Assembly: GCA_902784615.1 (NCBI GenBank)
Contig: CACZVN010000006.1
Coordinates: forward strand, 62,001 to 126,000
Length of the DNA: 64,000 nucleotides
Direction of reading: 5' to 3'
From: an uncultured Prevotellaceae bacterium
GTDB taxonomy: Bacteria > Bacteroidota > Bacteroidia > Bacteroidales > Bacteroidaceae
The position numbers and the translations under genes were made by a program. The stretch's first letter is position 1. Each line of letters begins with the position of its first letter. Below the pieces are notes generated by a model. It was given only the letters and a program-made list of their open reading frames with translations, had not been told where the DNA came from and made no database searches. Below, piece after piece: positions 1 to 8,998 of this stretch.

Positions 1-846
1 GATGTTGCGAAGAGTCTTTGTAGTGGGATGCAGGGAGATGTGGTCTTCAAGGAGATCGTTCCTCAGCAGGCTTTTCCTTTCCCATGGGACAAAGACACTT
101 TCTTCGACGTCTTCCCGGAGACGCGTCTTGGGATGCCGCCTTCTGGGATACAGCCCATAGATTTCTCTGATGTGGAGGATGCAGACTTGGTTATGGTGGT
201 AGGACAATCATGGTTCCTTTCTCCTTCGCTTCCCCTCCAGTCGTTCTTCATCGACCAGCAGGTCAGGGACTACCTGAAAGGAAAGGATGTCGTATTTGTG
301 AATGCCTGTCGTAACATGTGGCTGATGACGAGTCGGAAGGTGAAAGCATACCTGAAGGACGCTGAGGCGAACCTGGTAGGACAGATCATCTTGCAGGACA
401 GGGCTCCCAATCTTGTAAGTGTTCTAACGATTATCCGCTGGTTGATGTACGGCAAGAAAGCCGGTACAGGACTATTGCCGGATGCCGGAGTCTCTCATCA
501 AGACATATCCGACGCTTCCAGATTCGGCCAGATCATTGAGTCCTCATGGAAGAATAAAGACTTGTCTCATTTGCAGAGTGATCTGTTGTCAGCAGGAGCC
601 ATCCAGTATAAGTCATCAATCCTGTTCATGGAGAAGACTGGTCATCGGATGTTTGGCTTTTGGGCTAAGTTCATCCGGAGAAAGGGGGAACAGGGGGATG
701 TGAGAAGGCGTTTCCGAACCAACTTTTTCTATTATTATCTCCTTTTTGTCCTGTTCTTGATTTCCCCCTTCGCGCTACTGGTCTATTACTTGACTTATCC
801 ATTGCATCGCGTTGGGTATCACAAAGATATAGATTGTAACCTCTAA
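1..846 (+). CDS. darA: DarA-like dialkylresorcinol condensing enzyme (5' end outside window)
   Basis: The frame is open from base 1, so the true start lies upstream; at least 281 residues are visible. The visible part has the pattern of the flavodoxin-like family annotated as dialkylresorcinol condensing enzyme: the FPFPWD and FFDVFPE segments near the N-terminus, then the VVGQSWFL and VVFVNACRNMW strands. The C-terminus is hydrophobic (about residues 235-265 counted from the visible ATG at 28), suggesting membrane association. In known Dar systems DarA joins two beta-ketoacyl chains into a resorcinol or cyclohexanedione ring, and DarB supplies one partner. Here a DarB-like gene follows after 21 bases, which supports the pairing. 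I infer that this is the downstream end of a flexirubin/aryl-polyene type lipid cluster whose ketosynthases lie before base 1. The product is not shown by the sequence. Confidence 0.7.
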   Translation, partial: DVAKSLCSGMQGDVVFKEIVPQQAFPFPWDKDTFFDVFPETRLGMPPSGIQPIDFSDVEDADLVMVVGQSWFLSPSLPLQSFFIDQQVRDYLKGKDVVFVNACRNMWLMTSRKVKAYLKDAEANLVGQIILQDRAPNLVSVLTIIRWLMYGKKAGTGLLPDAGVSHQDISDASRFGQIIESSWKNKDLSHLQSDLLSAGAIQYKSSILFMEKTGHRMFGFWAKFIRRKGEQGDVRRRFRTNFFYYYLLFVLFLISPFALLVYYLTYPLHRVGYHKDIDCNL

Positions 847-867
847 GTATATAACTAATAAAATATA

Positions 868-2007
868 ATGATGGAAGTATTCATAACAAAAGCAGCAAAG
901 TTTTTCCCGAACGATCCTGTATCGAATGATGACATGGAGAGTTACCTGGGAATGGTTGATGGAAAGCCGTCGAAGGCACGTAGGGTCGTGCTGAGGCGTA
1001 ATGGCATCAAACAACGATATTATGCGTTGGATAAGGAGGGCAATGTGACCCATACCAATGCGCAGATGTGTGCCAATGCGGTTCGTGGACTTCTGGACGA
1101 CCACCTGACAGTTGACGATATAGACGTGCTGGCATGTGGCACATCGTCACCAGAACAGATCCTGCCGTCACATGGTATCATGGTACATGGTGAACTCGGT
1201 GGCAGCAGGAATACTGAGGTCGTCTCGTTCTCCGGTTCATGCTGTACGGGTGCAGATGCCCTGAAATATACCTATATGGCTGTCAAACTCGGACTGGCGA
1301 AGAACGCTGTTGCTGCAGCCTCGGAACGTACGTCTGCCTGGATGAGGGCCTCTTATTTCCAGAAAGAGTCAGAGAAGCTGGCCCTGTTGGAGAATCAGCC
1401 TATGCTGGCTTTTGAGAAGGAGTTCCTGCGCTGGATGTTGTCCGATGGCGCACAGGCCGTGCTGCTTCAGGAGAAGCCCAACGAGTCGGGTATCTCCCTT
1501 CGTATCGACTGGATTGACATCACGTCATTTGCCAATACCAAGGAGACCTGTATGTATTGCGGTGGAGAGAAAGGTGCTGACGGCAAACTGAAGGGTTGGG
1601 CTGATTTTCCTGGAGAAGAATGGCTCACGGAGTCGCTCTTCATGCTGAAACAGGATACCCGTATGCTCGGAGAGAATGTCGTACCGTTAGGTGTCACCTT
1701 CCTCTTACAACTGGCAGAGAAACACCATTTCACTCCCGATGATATTGACTGGTTCCTGCCACACCTTTCTTCCATGTTTTTCAAGGATAAGATCCTGGAA
1801 GAGACGACGAACAGAGGATTCCCCATTCCTGAGGAGAAATGGTTCTTGAATCTCCCACATGTAGGAAATATTGGTTCTGCCTCGGCTTTCGCTATGATAG
1901 AGGAACTGATGTACTCTGGGAAGCTGAAGAAAGGCCAAAAGATTCTGTTGATGATTCCCGAGAGTGCACGATTCTCATACTGTTACTGTATGCTGACCGT
2001 GTGCTAA
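868..2007 (+). CDS. darB: DarB-like beta-ketoacyl-ACP synthase III
   Basis: This 379-residue protein has the two-half thiolase fold pattern of KAS III/FabH-type enzymes. The likely nucleophile is Cys126 in the GSCCTGAD segment. A His in FLPHLSS and an Asn in HVGNIGSAS occupy the places of the FabH His and Asn, although the usual HQAN is replaced by HLSS. Such Cys-His-Asn enzymes condense acyl thioesters; DarB homologs make the beta-keto intermediate that DarA cyclises. It sits between the DarA-like gene and two BtrH-like genes in one direction with short spacers, so it is probably co-transcribed. Two adjacent ATG codons (868, 871) are equally possible starts. The family is confident; the exact substrate is inferred from the neighbours. 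Confidence 0.8.
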   Translation: MMEVFITKAAKFFPNDPVSNDDMESYLGMVDGKPSKARRVVLRRNGIKQRYYALDKEGNVTHTNAQMCANAVRGLLDDHLTVDDIDVLACGTSSPEQILPSHGIMVHGELGGSRNTEVVSFSGSCCTGADALKYTYMAVKLGLAKNAVAAASERTSAWMRASYFQKESEKLALLENQPMLAFEKEFLRWMLSDGAQAVLLQEKPNESGISLRIDWIDITSFANTKETCMYCGGEKGADGKLKGWADFPGEEWLTESLFMLKQDTRMLGENVVPLGVTFLLQLAEKHHFTPDDIDWFLPHLSSMFFKDKILEETTNRGFPIPEEKWFLNLPHVGNIGSASAFAMIEELMYSGKLKKGQKILLMIPESARFSYCYCMLTVC

Positions 2008-2035
2008 GATACTCATATAATAATATAATTGTATT

Positions 2036-3283
2036 GTGAAAGTAAAAGACGTTCCACAGGATCTGAAATACTATGAGGGGACTCATGTACGTGACGTCAA
2101 CTACGCCGTCGATGACGAAGGCAAGTATCAGGCTGTGTTGAGCGATGGATGGGCTCCTAAGACAGAAGCCTTGGAACTGGCCTTGGAAGAAGATGTTGAC
2201 AAGGAAGAGAGAAGCCGGATGAAGTTGCAGACCCAGACGGATTTTAAAGGGTTTGAACTGGCATTAGAGCATCGGCCTGCTGCTCATTGTGAGAATGGCA
2301 CTATCTCTTCGCTGCTCCGCTATCATGGTATTGATTTGTCGGAACCGATGATTTTCGGTTTGGCTAGTGGGCTGTTCTTTACCCATATCACATTTATCAA
2401 AATGGGCGGATTGCCTGTCACGTCGTTCCGCACCTTCCCAGGCGTCCTGTTCAAACGCATTACGAAACTGTTGGGTATCAAGACGAAGACGCGCCGCTTC
2501 TTCAGTCCGGAAAAAGCGATGCAGGCACTGGACCATCTCCTGTTAGAAAAGAAGACTCCTGTGGGCTGTGTGGTGGGTATGTATGACTTGCCTTATGTTC
2601 CTGCAGAATACCGTTTCCGTTTCAATGGTCATAATATCTGTGTCATCGGCAAGGATGAAGAGACTGGTGACTATTGTGTCTTGGATTCGAACGTTACCCA
2701 AAAAGAGACGATCAGTCGTGATGATCTTGCCGTTGTGCGATTCCCTGCTGGTGGTGTCTATCCCCTCATGGGACAGATGTACTGGATCAAGTCCGTACCC
2801 GAACAACTGCCCGATCTCAAGCCGCTCATCCTGAAGGCTATACACAAGACCTGCTGGTATATGACATCACAGCCCAAGTTCATCAAGTATGTGGGAGCCA
2901 ACGGCATCCTCTACTTGTCGAAGCGTATCAGGAATTGGGAGACGATGATGGGCAAGCGCAAGGCATTGCTCAATCTGGCGCAGGTCGTGCGCATGCTGGA
3001 GGAGATAGGTACGGGCGGTGCTGGTTTCCGTTTCATGTATGGTGCCTTCCTTCAGGAGGCCGCAGATGTGACGGGCATTAATGAACTGAATGACTATTGC
3101 CATCGCATCACGGAGATTGGTGACCTGTGGCGTGATTTCGCTTATAAGGCATCACGTATCATCAAAAAGCGGGAAAAGGATCAATATACCTATAACGATC
3201 TGGGCGATCTCTTGCAGATCATTGGTGAGAAAGAGCATGCCTTGTTCCAGGACCTCGATCGTACGGTGAAGAGTTATATGTAA
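2036..3283 (+). CDS. BtrH-type N-terminal domain protein (putative acyl-ACP acyltransferase), copy 1
   Basis: The start is a GTG, set by alignment with the ATG-started paralog that follows (both begin with MK, then DVPQDLKYY). Residues 1-75 form an extra N-terminal segment. Residues 80-220 match the BtrH_N pattern, with a Cys-His-Asp set typical of a papain/C39-like fold: Cys85 in AAHCENG, His199 in FNGHNIC and Asp217 in VLDSN. The remainder matches the DUF4872-type C-terminal region. BtrH in butirosin biosynthesis moves an acyl group from an acyl carrier protein to an amine. By analogy this protein may move an ACP-bound acyl chain onto an alcohol or phenol. No signal peptide is seen, so it is probably cytoplasmic. 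It lies 28 bases after darB and 24 before its paralog. Confidence 0.75.
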   Translation: MKVKDVPQDLKYYEGTHVRDVNYAVDDEGKYQAVLSDGWAPKTEALELALEEDVDKEERSRMKLQTQTDFKGFELALEHRPAAHCENGTISSLLRYHGIDLSEPMIFGLASGLFFTHITFIKMGGLPVTSFRTFPGVLFKRITKLLGIKTKTRRFFSPEKAMQALDHLLLEKKTPVGCVVGMYDLPYVPAEYRFRFNGHNICVIGKDEETGDYCVLDSNVTQKETISRDDLAVVRFPAGGVYPLMGQMYWIKSVPEQLPDLKPLILKAIHKTCWYMTSQPKFIKYVGANGILYLSKRIRNWETMMGKRKALLNLAQVVRMLEEIGTGGAGFRFMYGAFLQEAADVTGINELNDYCHRITEIGDLWRDFAYKASRIIKKREKDQYTYNDLGDLLQIIGEKEHALFQDLDRTVKSYM

Positions 3284-3307
3284 GGCGAATTATCAAACAA
3301 TATAAGT

Positions 3308-4588
3308 ATGAAGAAAGAAGACGTTCCTCAGGATTTGAAATATTACAAGGGAAGTGTCATCCGAGACCTGACCTATGCACTCGATGACGAAGGGCATTAC
3401 GAGCCTGTCAGGAGTGATGGCTGGGAACCAAAGACAGAAGCCTTGGATATATTCCTGGAAACACTTGACGATCAGGACGAGCGCGACAAGATGGAATTGC
3501 TGGTACCGACGGAGTTTAAGGGCTATGAGTTGAAGATCAACCACAGGCATGCCGCCCATTGTGAGAACGGTACTATCTCGTCTCTGCTCCGTTTCTATGG
3601 TATCAACCTGTCGGAACCAATGGTGTTCGGACTGGCCAGTGGTCTTTTCTTCGCCCACCTGACGTTTGTCAAGATGAACGGTATGCCCGTGACTGCCTTC
3701 CGCACGATTCCTGGTGTGCTGTTCAAGCGCATCACACGACTCTTAGGCATCAAGTCGGCCTCGCAGCGATTTCTCAGTAAGGAGAAAGCCATGCGCAAGC
3801 TCGACCAGTTGATTATGGAAGAACGCATACCTGTGGGCTGTGTGGTTGGTATCTATGAACTGCCTTATTATCCTCCCGAGAACCGCTTCCGTTTCAATGG
3901 CCACAATATCTGTATTATCGGCAAGGATGAGGAGAGTGGCGACTACCGTGTACTTGACTCCAATGCCACTGAGAAGGTAACGATCACCCGAGACGACCTG
4001 ATCAAGGTCCGTTTTGCCAAGGGCGCCTATCCCCTCATGGGACAGATGTACTGGATTAAGTCCATCCCCGAGGATCTGCCAGAGCGTATGCGGACAGACA
4101 AACCCGACGTGGAATTCCTCAGACCGCTGGTACTCAAGTCTATTAAGGACACCTGCAAGAACATGACGTCACAGCCGAAGTGGTTCCCCTACGTGGGAGC
4201 CAATGGCATTCAGTATCTGTCGCGGAAAATGCGGACATGGGAAAAGAAACTGGGCAAGCGTCGTGCGCGCCTTTACCTTGTTCAGGTAATCCGCATGCTG
4301 GAGGAGATTGGAACAGGTGGTGCAGGCTTCCGCTTCGTCTATGGAGCCTTCCTGCAGGAGGCCTCCGAGCGGACGGGTATTGCCGAACTGAACGACTACT
4401 CTCTTCGTATTACAGAGATTGGCGACATGTGGCGTGACTTTGGCTACAAGGCCTCCAAGGTGTTCAAGCGCCGTGCCGGCGAGAGTTACACCTACGACGA
4501 CCTGGCCGACATGCTTGAAAAGATTAGCGATGCAGAACGGTCGTTCTTCCTTGATTTGTTGAAAGCAGTAGAACGATATATCAAATGA
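3308..4588 (+). CDS. BtrH-type N-terminal domain protein, copy 2
   Basis: This 426-residue protein is clearly paralogous to the preceding gene over its whole length. Cys85, His199 and Asp217 lie at identical positions, as do the LSEPM.FGLASGLFF and GTGGAGFR segments. It is 11 residues longer, mainly through an insertion before the PLVLKSIKDTC segment. Retention of all three putative catalytic residues in both copies argues that both are active and not that one is scaffold. Its stop overlaps the next start (ATGA at 4585-4588), which indicates translational coupling to the alpha/beta hydrolase. A simple hypothesis is that the two copies acylate different acceptors, or different hydroxyls of one resorcinol. 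That is inference from the neighbourhood only. Confidence 0.75.
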   Translation: MKKEDVPQDLKYYKGSVIRDLTYALDDEGHYEPVRSDGWEPKTEALDIFLETLDDQDERDKMELLVPTEFKGYELKINHRHAAHCENGTISSLLRFYGINLSEPMVFGLASGLFFAHLTFVKMNGMPVTAFRTIPGVLFKRITRLLGIKSASQRFLSKEKAMRKLDQLIMEERIPVGCVVGIYELPYYPPENRFRFNGHNICIIGKDEESGDYRVLDSNATEKVTITRDDLIKVRFAKGAYPLMGQMYWIKSIPEDLPERMRTDKPDVEFLRPLVLKSIKDTCKNMTSQPKWFPYVGANGIQYLSRKMRTWEKKLGKRRARLYLVQVIRMLEEIGTGGAGFRFVYGAFLQEASERTGIAELNDYSLRITEIGDMWRDFGYKASKVFKRRAGESYTYDDLADMLEKISDAERSFFLDLLKAVERYIK

Positions 4589-5385
4589 TATCAAGATTTC
4601 ATACGATTCTTCTTGTTCTCCTGATGACCGTGAACGTTCAGGCCTATAAGTTGACGGCCTATATCCCACAGGAGAATCCGACGGGAACGGGCGTTATCGT
4701 CTGTCCTGGTGGCAGTTATTTCTGGCTTGACAAAGCCACAGAAGGAAAGGGCGTTGCTGAGTGGCTCTGCCAAAATGGTATTGCTGCCTTTGTGTTGGAA
4801 TATAGTCATGGAGGGTGGGGGGCCTTTGCTTTTCATGTCCGTACGAAGGGACGTAGTTTCCCTGCCGGTTTCAATGATCTGCATGCAGCCCTCGACAGTG
4901 TCAGGAGCCGTGCTCAGGAATATGGTATCAGGGAAGACCGTGTCGGATGTATGGGCTTCTCTGCTGGTGGTCATCTGGTGATGCATGCGGCTGAGCAGTT
5001 GGCCGGTACACCGTCCAGTCCGTTTTTTGTGGCACCGATGTATCCTGTCGTGTCAATGACTCATCCCTGTACCCATAAGCGATCGCGTAGGGGACTGTTG
5101 GGCGAGACCTCTTCACAGGCTCTGAAAGATTCTTTGTCATTGGAGAACCATGTTCCCTCTAACTGTCCGCCTGTCTTCCTGATGAACTGCAATGATGATC
5201 CGATCGTCCACTATCATAATGCTGAGTTGTTGGATTCAGCCCTGACCGTCCGTCAGGTGCCCCACCATTATGAACATTACCAGACTGGGGGACATGGCTT
5301 CGGGGCGACAGCGGAGAAAACCACTGAGGAGGCAATCCAGTGGAAGGAGCGGTTTCTGGCTTGGCTGAAGGAACTGGTTAAATAG
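4585..5385 (+). CDS. Secreted alpha/beta hydrolase (esterase family)
   Basis: A hydrophobic N-terminus ending near residue 20 (LLMTVNVQA) looks like a signal peptide, so the 266-residue protein is probably periplasmic. It has the alpha/beta hydrolase layout: oxyanion PGGSY near residue 41, nucleophile Ser126 in GFSAGG, an acid at Asp204 or Asp205 in NCNDDP, and His237 in GGHGFG. The family resembles BD-FAE/acetylxylan-type esterases, but the gene overlaps the BtrH-like gene by four bases and lies 5 bases before the exporter. A role on the exported lipid (deacylation, ester exchange or trimming) is therefore more likely than polysaccharide work. The substrate is unknown. Confidence 0.75.
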   Translation: MISRFHTILLVLLMTVNVQAYKLTAYIPQENPTGTGVIVCPGGSYFWLDKATEGKGVAEWLCQNGIAAFVLEYSHGGWGAFAFHVRTKGRSFPAGFNDLHAALDSVRSRAQEYGIREDRVGCMGFSAGGHLVMHAAEQLAGTPSSPFFVAPMYPVVSMTHPCTHKRSRRGLLGETSSQALKDSLSLENHVPSNCPPVFLMNCNDDPIVHYHNAELLDSALTVRQVPHHYEHYQTGGHGFGATAEKTTEEAIQWKERFLAWLKELVK

Positions 5386-5390
5386 AAAAG

Positions 5391-8300
5391 ATGATGGTAA
5401 GATTTTTCTTAAATATATATGATTATCTTCAGAAGAGGCGCAGGCTGTGCATGGGTCTGATGTTTGCCTGCATCGCCATCCTGCTGGCTATGATGGCCTC
5501 GCTGAGATATAACGAGAATATCTACGACTTCCTTCCTGTCAGCGGTAATGAGCAGAAGGCCATTACCTTGTATCAGGATATCTCGGGTGGTCAGCGCGTT
5601 TTCGCCATGTTCAAGCATAAAGATGGTGATACGGAGAATTCCGACCGTCTGACAGAGGCTGTCGATTCTTTTGCCCAGGGCCTGAACCCAATACTCGAGC
5701 GGGAACATATTACAGATGTGACCTCACAGGTTGATTTCGAGAAGGTGATGGGTATCACCAGTTTCGTCTATGAGAATATGCCGCTGATGCTGCGTGATTC
5801 CGACTATGTGCGTATGGAACGTCTGCTTTCTACGCCAGGATATGTCGAAGATCAGTTGGCCAATGACGTGCAAAGCATCATGATGCCCGCCACGGGCTTC
5901 TTCACGTCGAACATCAGCAACGATCCGTTAGGACTCTTCTCGCCGATCATCAGCAGGTTACAGTCTCGTCAGTCGTCCATGCCTGTGGATATCGACAATG
6001 GTTATATCTTCTCGGAAGGGAAGAAGTTTGCCATTGTGATCATGGACTCGCCATTCGGAGCCATGGAGTCTGCCAACAACAGTATGCTTGCTGGTGAGGT
6101 TGACAGTGTGGCCCAGCAGACGATGCAGGCCATGCCCGATGTCGAGGTGGCCATCACAGGTGCGCCCATCATTGCCGTTGGAAATGCTACTCAGATCAAG
6201 AACGACAGCTACTGGGCGATCTCCATCTCTGTCACACTCATCATCCTCTTGCTGGTGTTCTCCTTCCGCAAGGTCAAGCACCTGATGCTCATCGGTGTGG
6301 CCATTATCTTCGGATGGCTCTTTGCCATGGGCTTCATTGCCGTGATGAGGAGTGATGTGTCACTGATCGTCTTGGGAATAGGTTCTATCATCATCGGTAT
6401 CGCTGTCAACTATCCGCTTCATTTCGTCTTGCATACCGACCATGGTGGTACGGCGCGAGAGGTGCTGAAGGAGATGGTATCGCCGTTGTTGATAGGTAAT
6501 ATCACTACCGTTGGTGCCTTTGCCAGTTTGATGCCGCTCGATGCGCCTGCCTTGCGCGACCTTGGTTTCTTCGCTGCCTTTATGCTGATAGGTACCATCC
6601 TCTTCGTGCTGGTCTTCCTGCCTCATCTGGTGAAACAGAGGGTTCAGGCAGAAGAGGAACATCTGTCCTTCGGCAAGATTTCGTCCATGTCGCCTGACCG
6701 TCACCGTTGGTTGCTGTGGGTATTACTGATATTGACAGTCGTTTTCGGCTACTTCAGTCTGGGAACCTCTTTCGATACGAACATGCACCACATCAACTAC
6801 ATGACCAAGGAGCAACAGGCCTTGTTGGATGACATGAAGGCGTCGGCAGGTATCAGTGACACCTCCAATGTCTATGTGGTGACAGAGGGTGAGACATGGG
6901 ATCAGGCTCTGAGTCGGAGATCCCGTATCGCCCCCTTGCTGGATAGCCTGAAAGCCGCTGGCACCTTGAGGACATGTTCTGATGTGACGACGTTCATCTG
7001 TTCGAAAGAAGAACAGCAGCAACGAATCAACAAGTGGAACACCTTCTGGGAACAGAATCGTGAGAAGGTTTTAGCAGAATTAAAGCAGAAAGCCCCCCAG
7101 TATGATTTCAGTACGGATGCATTCGACGGTTTTGAAGAGATCATCAACCGTTCTTATAGCCCTCAGCCGTTTGAATATTTTGAGCCCATCCAGTCTGTCC
7201 TGCTCGACAATTCGTTCAGCACCAGCACAGGCGTCCGCTCCGTGGTCGATGTGATCGATGTGAGCAGTGAGGATATGGACCAGGTGGAGGCTGCTTTGAA
7301 TGAAAGCTTAGGAACGGATGGCTATGCTTTCGACTTCGTGGGCATGAACAGTGCCATTGCCGATTCGCTTTCTGATGATTTCAACTATATCGGTTTTGCT
7401 TGCGGATTCATTGTGTTTATCTTCCTTTGGCTTTCGTTTGGCAGACTGGAACTCAGTTTGCTGGCGTTCTTACCGATGGCGATGGGCTGGCTCTGGATAT
7501 TGGGTATCATGTATCTTTTTGGCATGCAGTTCAATATCGTCAACGTCATCCTCGCCACGTTTATCTTCGGACAGGGCGATGACTACACCATATTTATTAC
7601 CGACGGACTGATTAATGAGTTTGCATACCACAAAAAACTCTTACCTTCCTATAAGAACAGTATTGTGATCTCGGCCCTGATCATGTTCATCGGTATGGGA
7701 TCGCTCATCGTGGCCAAACACCCTGCGCTTCACTCACTGGCAGAGGTGACCATCGTAGGTATGTTCACGGTCGTCCTGATGGCATGGATCGTACCGCCCT
7801 TGGTATTTGGGTGGTTGGTAAAGAATGAGAATGAGGTACGCAGAGTTCCTGTCACCATTAGCCAGTTTGTTCGTACGACCTATTGTGCATGCGTCTATCT
7901 CTTTGAGTTGTGCTATGGTTGTCTGTTAGGTATCCTCATCCGTCTGATCCCAGGGAACAAGAATAGCCGTGAGGCATGGTTCCACCGGGTTATCTGCAAG
8001 TCGATGCGTGCAGACATCAATCATATCTGGGGTGTCAGCAATTTCGTCCGCAACGAACATGGAGAGGATTTCAGTCGTGGTAGTATTATCGTCTGCAACC
8101 ATCAGTCGATTCTTGACCCGGTGTATCTGTTGGCATTGGATCCACATGTTCTCGTGATGGTCGGTGGTAAGGTGTGGAAGAACCCCATCGTACATTGGAT
8201 GTTCAAGTTCTCGCGCTTCTTCAATGCCAACGAGCCCTTGGAATCTTTGAAAGACGATATTGCCAAGGCCGTAGCCGATGGCTATAGTGTCGTGGTATTC

Positions 8301-8972
8301 CCTGAAGGTCAAAGAAACGAGGAAGAGATAACGCGATTCCATCAAGGTGCCTTCTATCTCGCTCAGGAAATAGGTGCAGACATCCTTCCTATGTATATAC
8401 ACGGAACCAGTCATGTGATGCCAAAGAGCAGTGGGTTCGCTACCCGTGGACGTGTGGATGTCGAGATAGGGGAGCGAATCCCTGTCGGACAACTGGCATC
8501 CTTTGGAGATACGAACCTGGCAGTAGCCCGTTCCTTCCGTCAGATGTATAAGACTCACTTTGATCAACTTAAGCAGGATATAGAGACAACCCACTATTTC
8601 CATCATTATATAATAGGTAAATACACCTATAAGGGTTATGGTATTGAGCGCGAGACAAGGCAGTTGTTGAAGCGGCATGATGACTTCAGCCAGTGGATTG
8701 ATGGCTATCAGCCTACGAATCCGTCATCAAATATCGTATCTGTGATAGATGCTGGCCATGGACAGTTCTCCTTACTCTTTGCCCTTGTTCATCCAGAACT
8801 TGAGATCCACTCTTATGCCTTTGATGGAGATGATGCGGCTTTGCTTGCTGCCTGTGAGCCGAAACCATCGAACCTCCATGCTCATTATTCTGAGAATGAA
8901 CAGGTGGCACTGGAAACGGCAGGCGACAGCAACATTATCCTGTTGCCCGGTCTGTTGGGGAATCTCAAATAG
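5391..8972 (+). CDS. MMPL/RND-family exporter fused to a lysophospholipid-type acyltransferase
   Basis: This 1193-residue fusion has three parts. Residues 1 to about 800 are a MMPL/RND-type transporter: a membrane helix at 15-35, a periplasmic loop, a helix bundle from about 275 to 425, a second helix and loop at about 440-660, and a second helix bundle to about 820. Residues about 845-1075 are a PlsC-type acyltransferase with the H904-x4-D909 motif (NHQSILD) and FPEGQRN. Residues about 1085-1193 resemble a reduced Rossmann or methyltransferase-like fold (VSVIDAGHGQF, then a YAFDGDD loop). Exporters of this class serve aryl polyene and flexirubin clusters. The fusion suggests that acylation or lipid anchoring is coupled to export at the inner membrane. 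ATG 5391 and 5394 are both plausible starts. Confidence 0.8.
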   Translation: MMVRFFLNIYDYLQKRRRLCMGLMFACIAILLAMMASLRYNENIYDFLPVSGNEQKAITLYQDISGGQRVFAMFKHKDGDTENSDRLTEAVDSFAQGLNPILEREHITDVTSQVDFEKVMGITSFVYENMPLMLRDSDYVRMERLLSTPGYVEDQLANDVQSIMMPATGFFTSNISNDPLGLFSPIISRLQSRQSSMPVDIDNGYIFSEGKKFAIVIMDSPFGAMESANNSMLAGEVDSVAQQTMQAMPDVEVAITGAPIIAVGNATQIKNDSYWAISISVTLIILLLVFSFRKVKHLMLIGVAIIFGWLFAMGFIAVMRSDVSLIVLGIGSIIIGIAVNYPLHFVLHTDHGGTAREVLKEMVSPLLIGNITTVGAFASLMPLDAPALRDLGFFAAFMLIGTILFVLVFLPHLVKQRVQAEEEHLSFGKISSMSPDRHRWLLWVLLILTVVFGYFSLGTSFDTNMHHINYMTKEQQALLDDMKASAGISDTSNVYVVTEGETWDQALSRRSRIAPLLDSLKAAGTLRTCSDVTTFICSKEEQQQRINKWNTFWEQNREKVLAELKQKAPQYDFSTDAFDGFEEIINRSYSPQPFEYFEPIQSVLLDNSFSTSTGVRSVVDVIDVSSEDMDQVEAALNESLGTDGYAFDFVGMNSAIADSLSDDFNYIGFACGFIVFIFLWLSFGRLELSLLAFLPMAMGWLWILGIMYLFGMQFNIVNVILATFIFGQGDDYTIFITDGLINEFAYHKKLLPSYKNSIVISALIMFIGMGSLIVAKHPALHSLAEVTIVGMFTVVLMAWIVPPLVFGWLVKNENEVRRVPVTISQFVRTTYCACVYLFELCYGCLLGILIRLIPGNKNSREAWFHRVICKSMRADINHIWGVSNFVRNEHGEDFSRGSIIVCNHQSILDPVYLLALDPHVLVMVGGKVWKNPIVHWMFKFSRFFNANEPLESLKDDIAKAVADGYSVVVFPEGQRNEEEITRFHQGAFYLAQEIGADILPMYIHGTSHVMPKSSGFATRGRVDVEIGERIPVGQLASFGDTNLAVARSFRQMYKTHFDQLKQDIETTHYFHHYIIGKYTYKGYGIERETRQLLKRHDDFSQWIDGYQPTNPSSNIVSVIDAGHGQFSLLFALVHPELEIHSYAFDGDDAALLAACEPKPSNLHAHYSENEQVALETAGDSNIILLPGLLGNLK

Positions 8973-8998
8973 AATAGCATATAATTAACCAATAAAAA

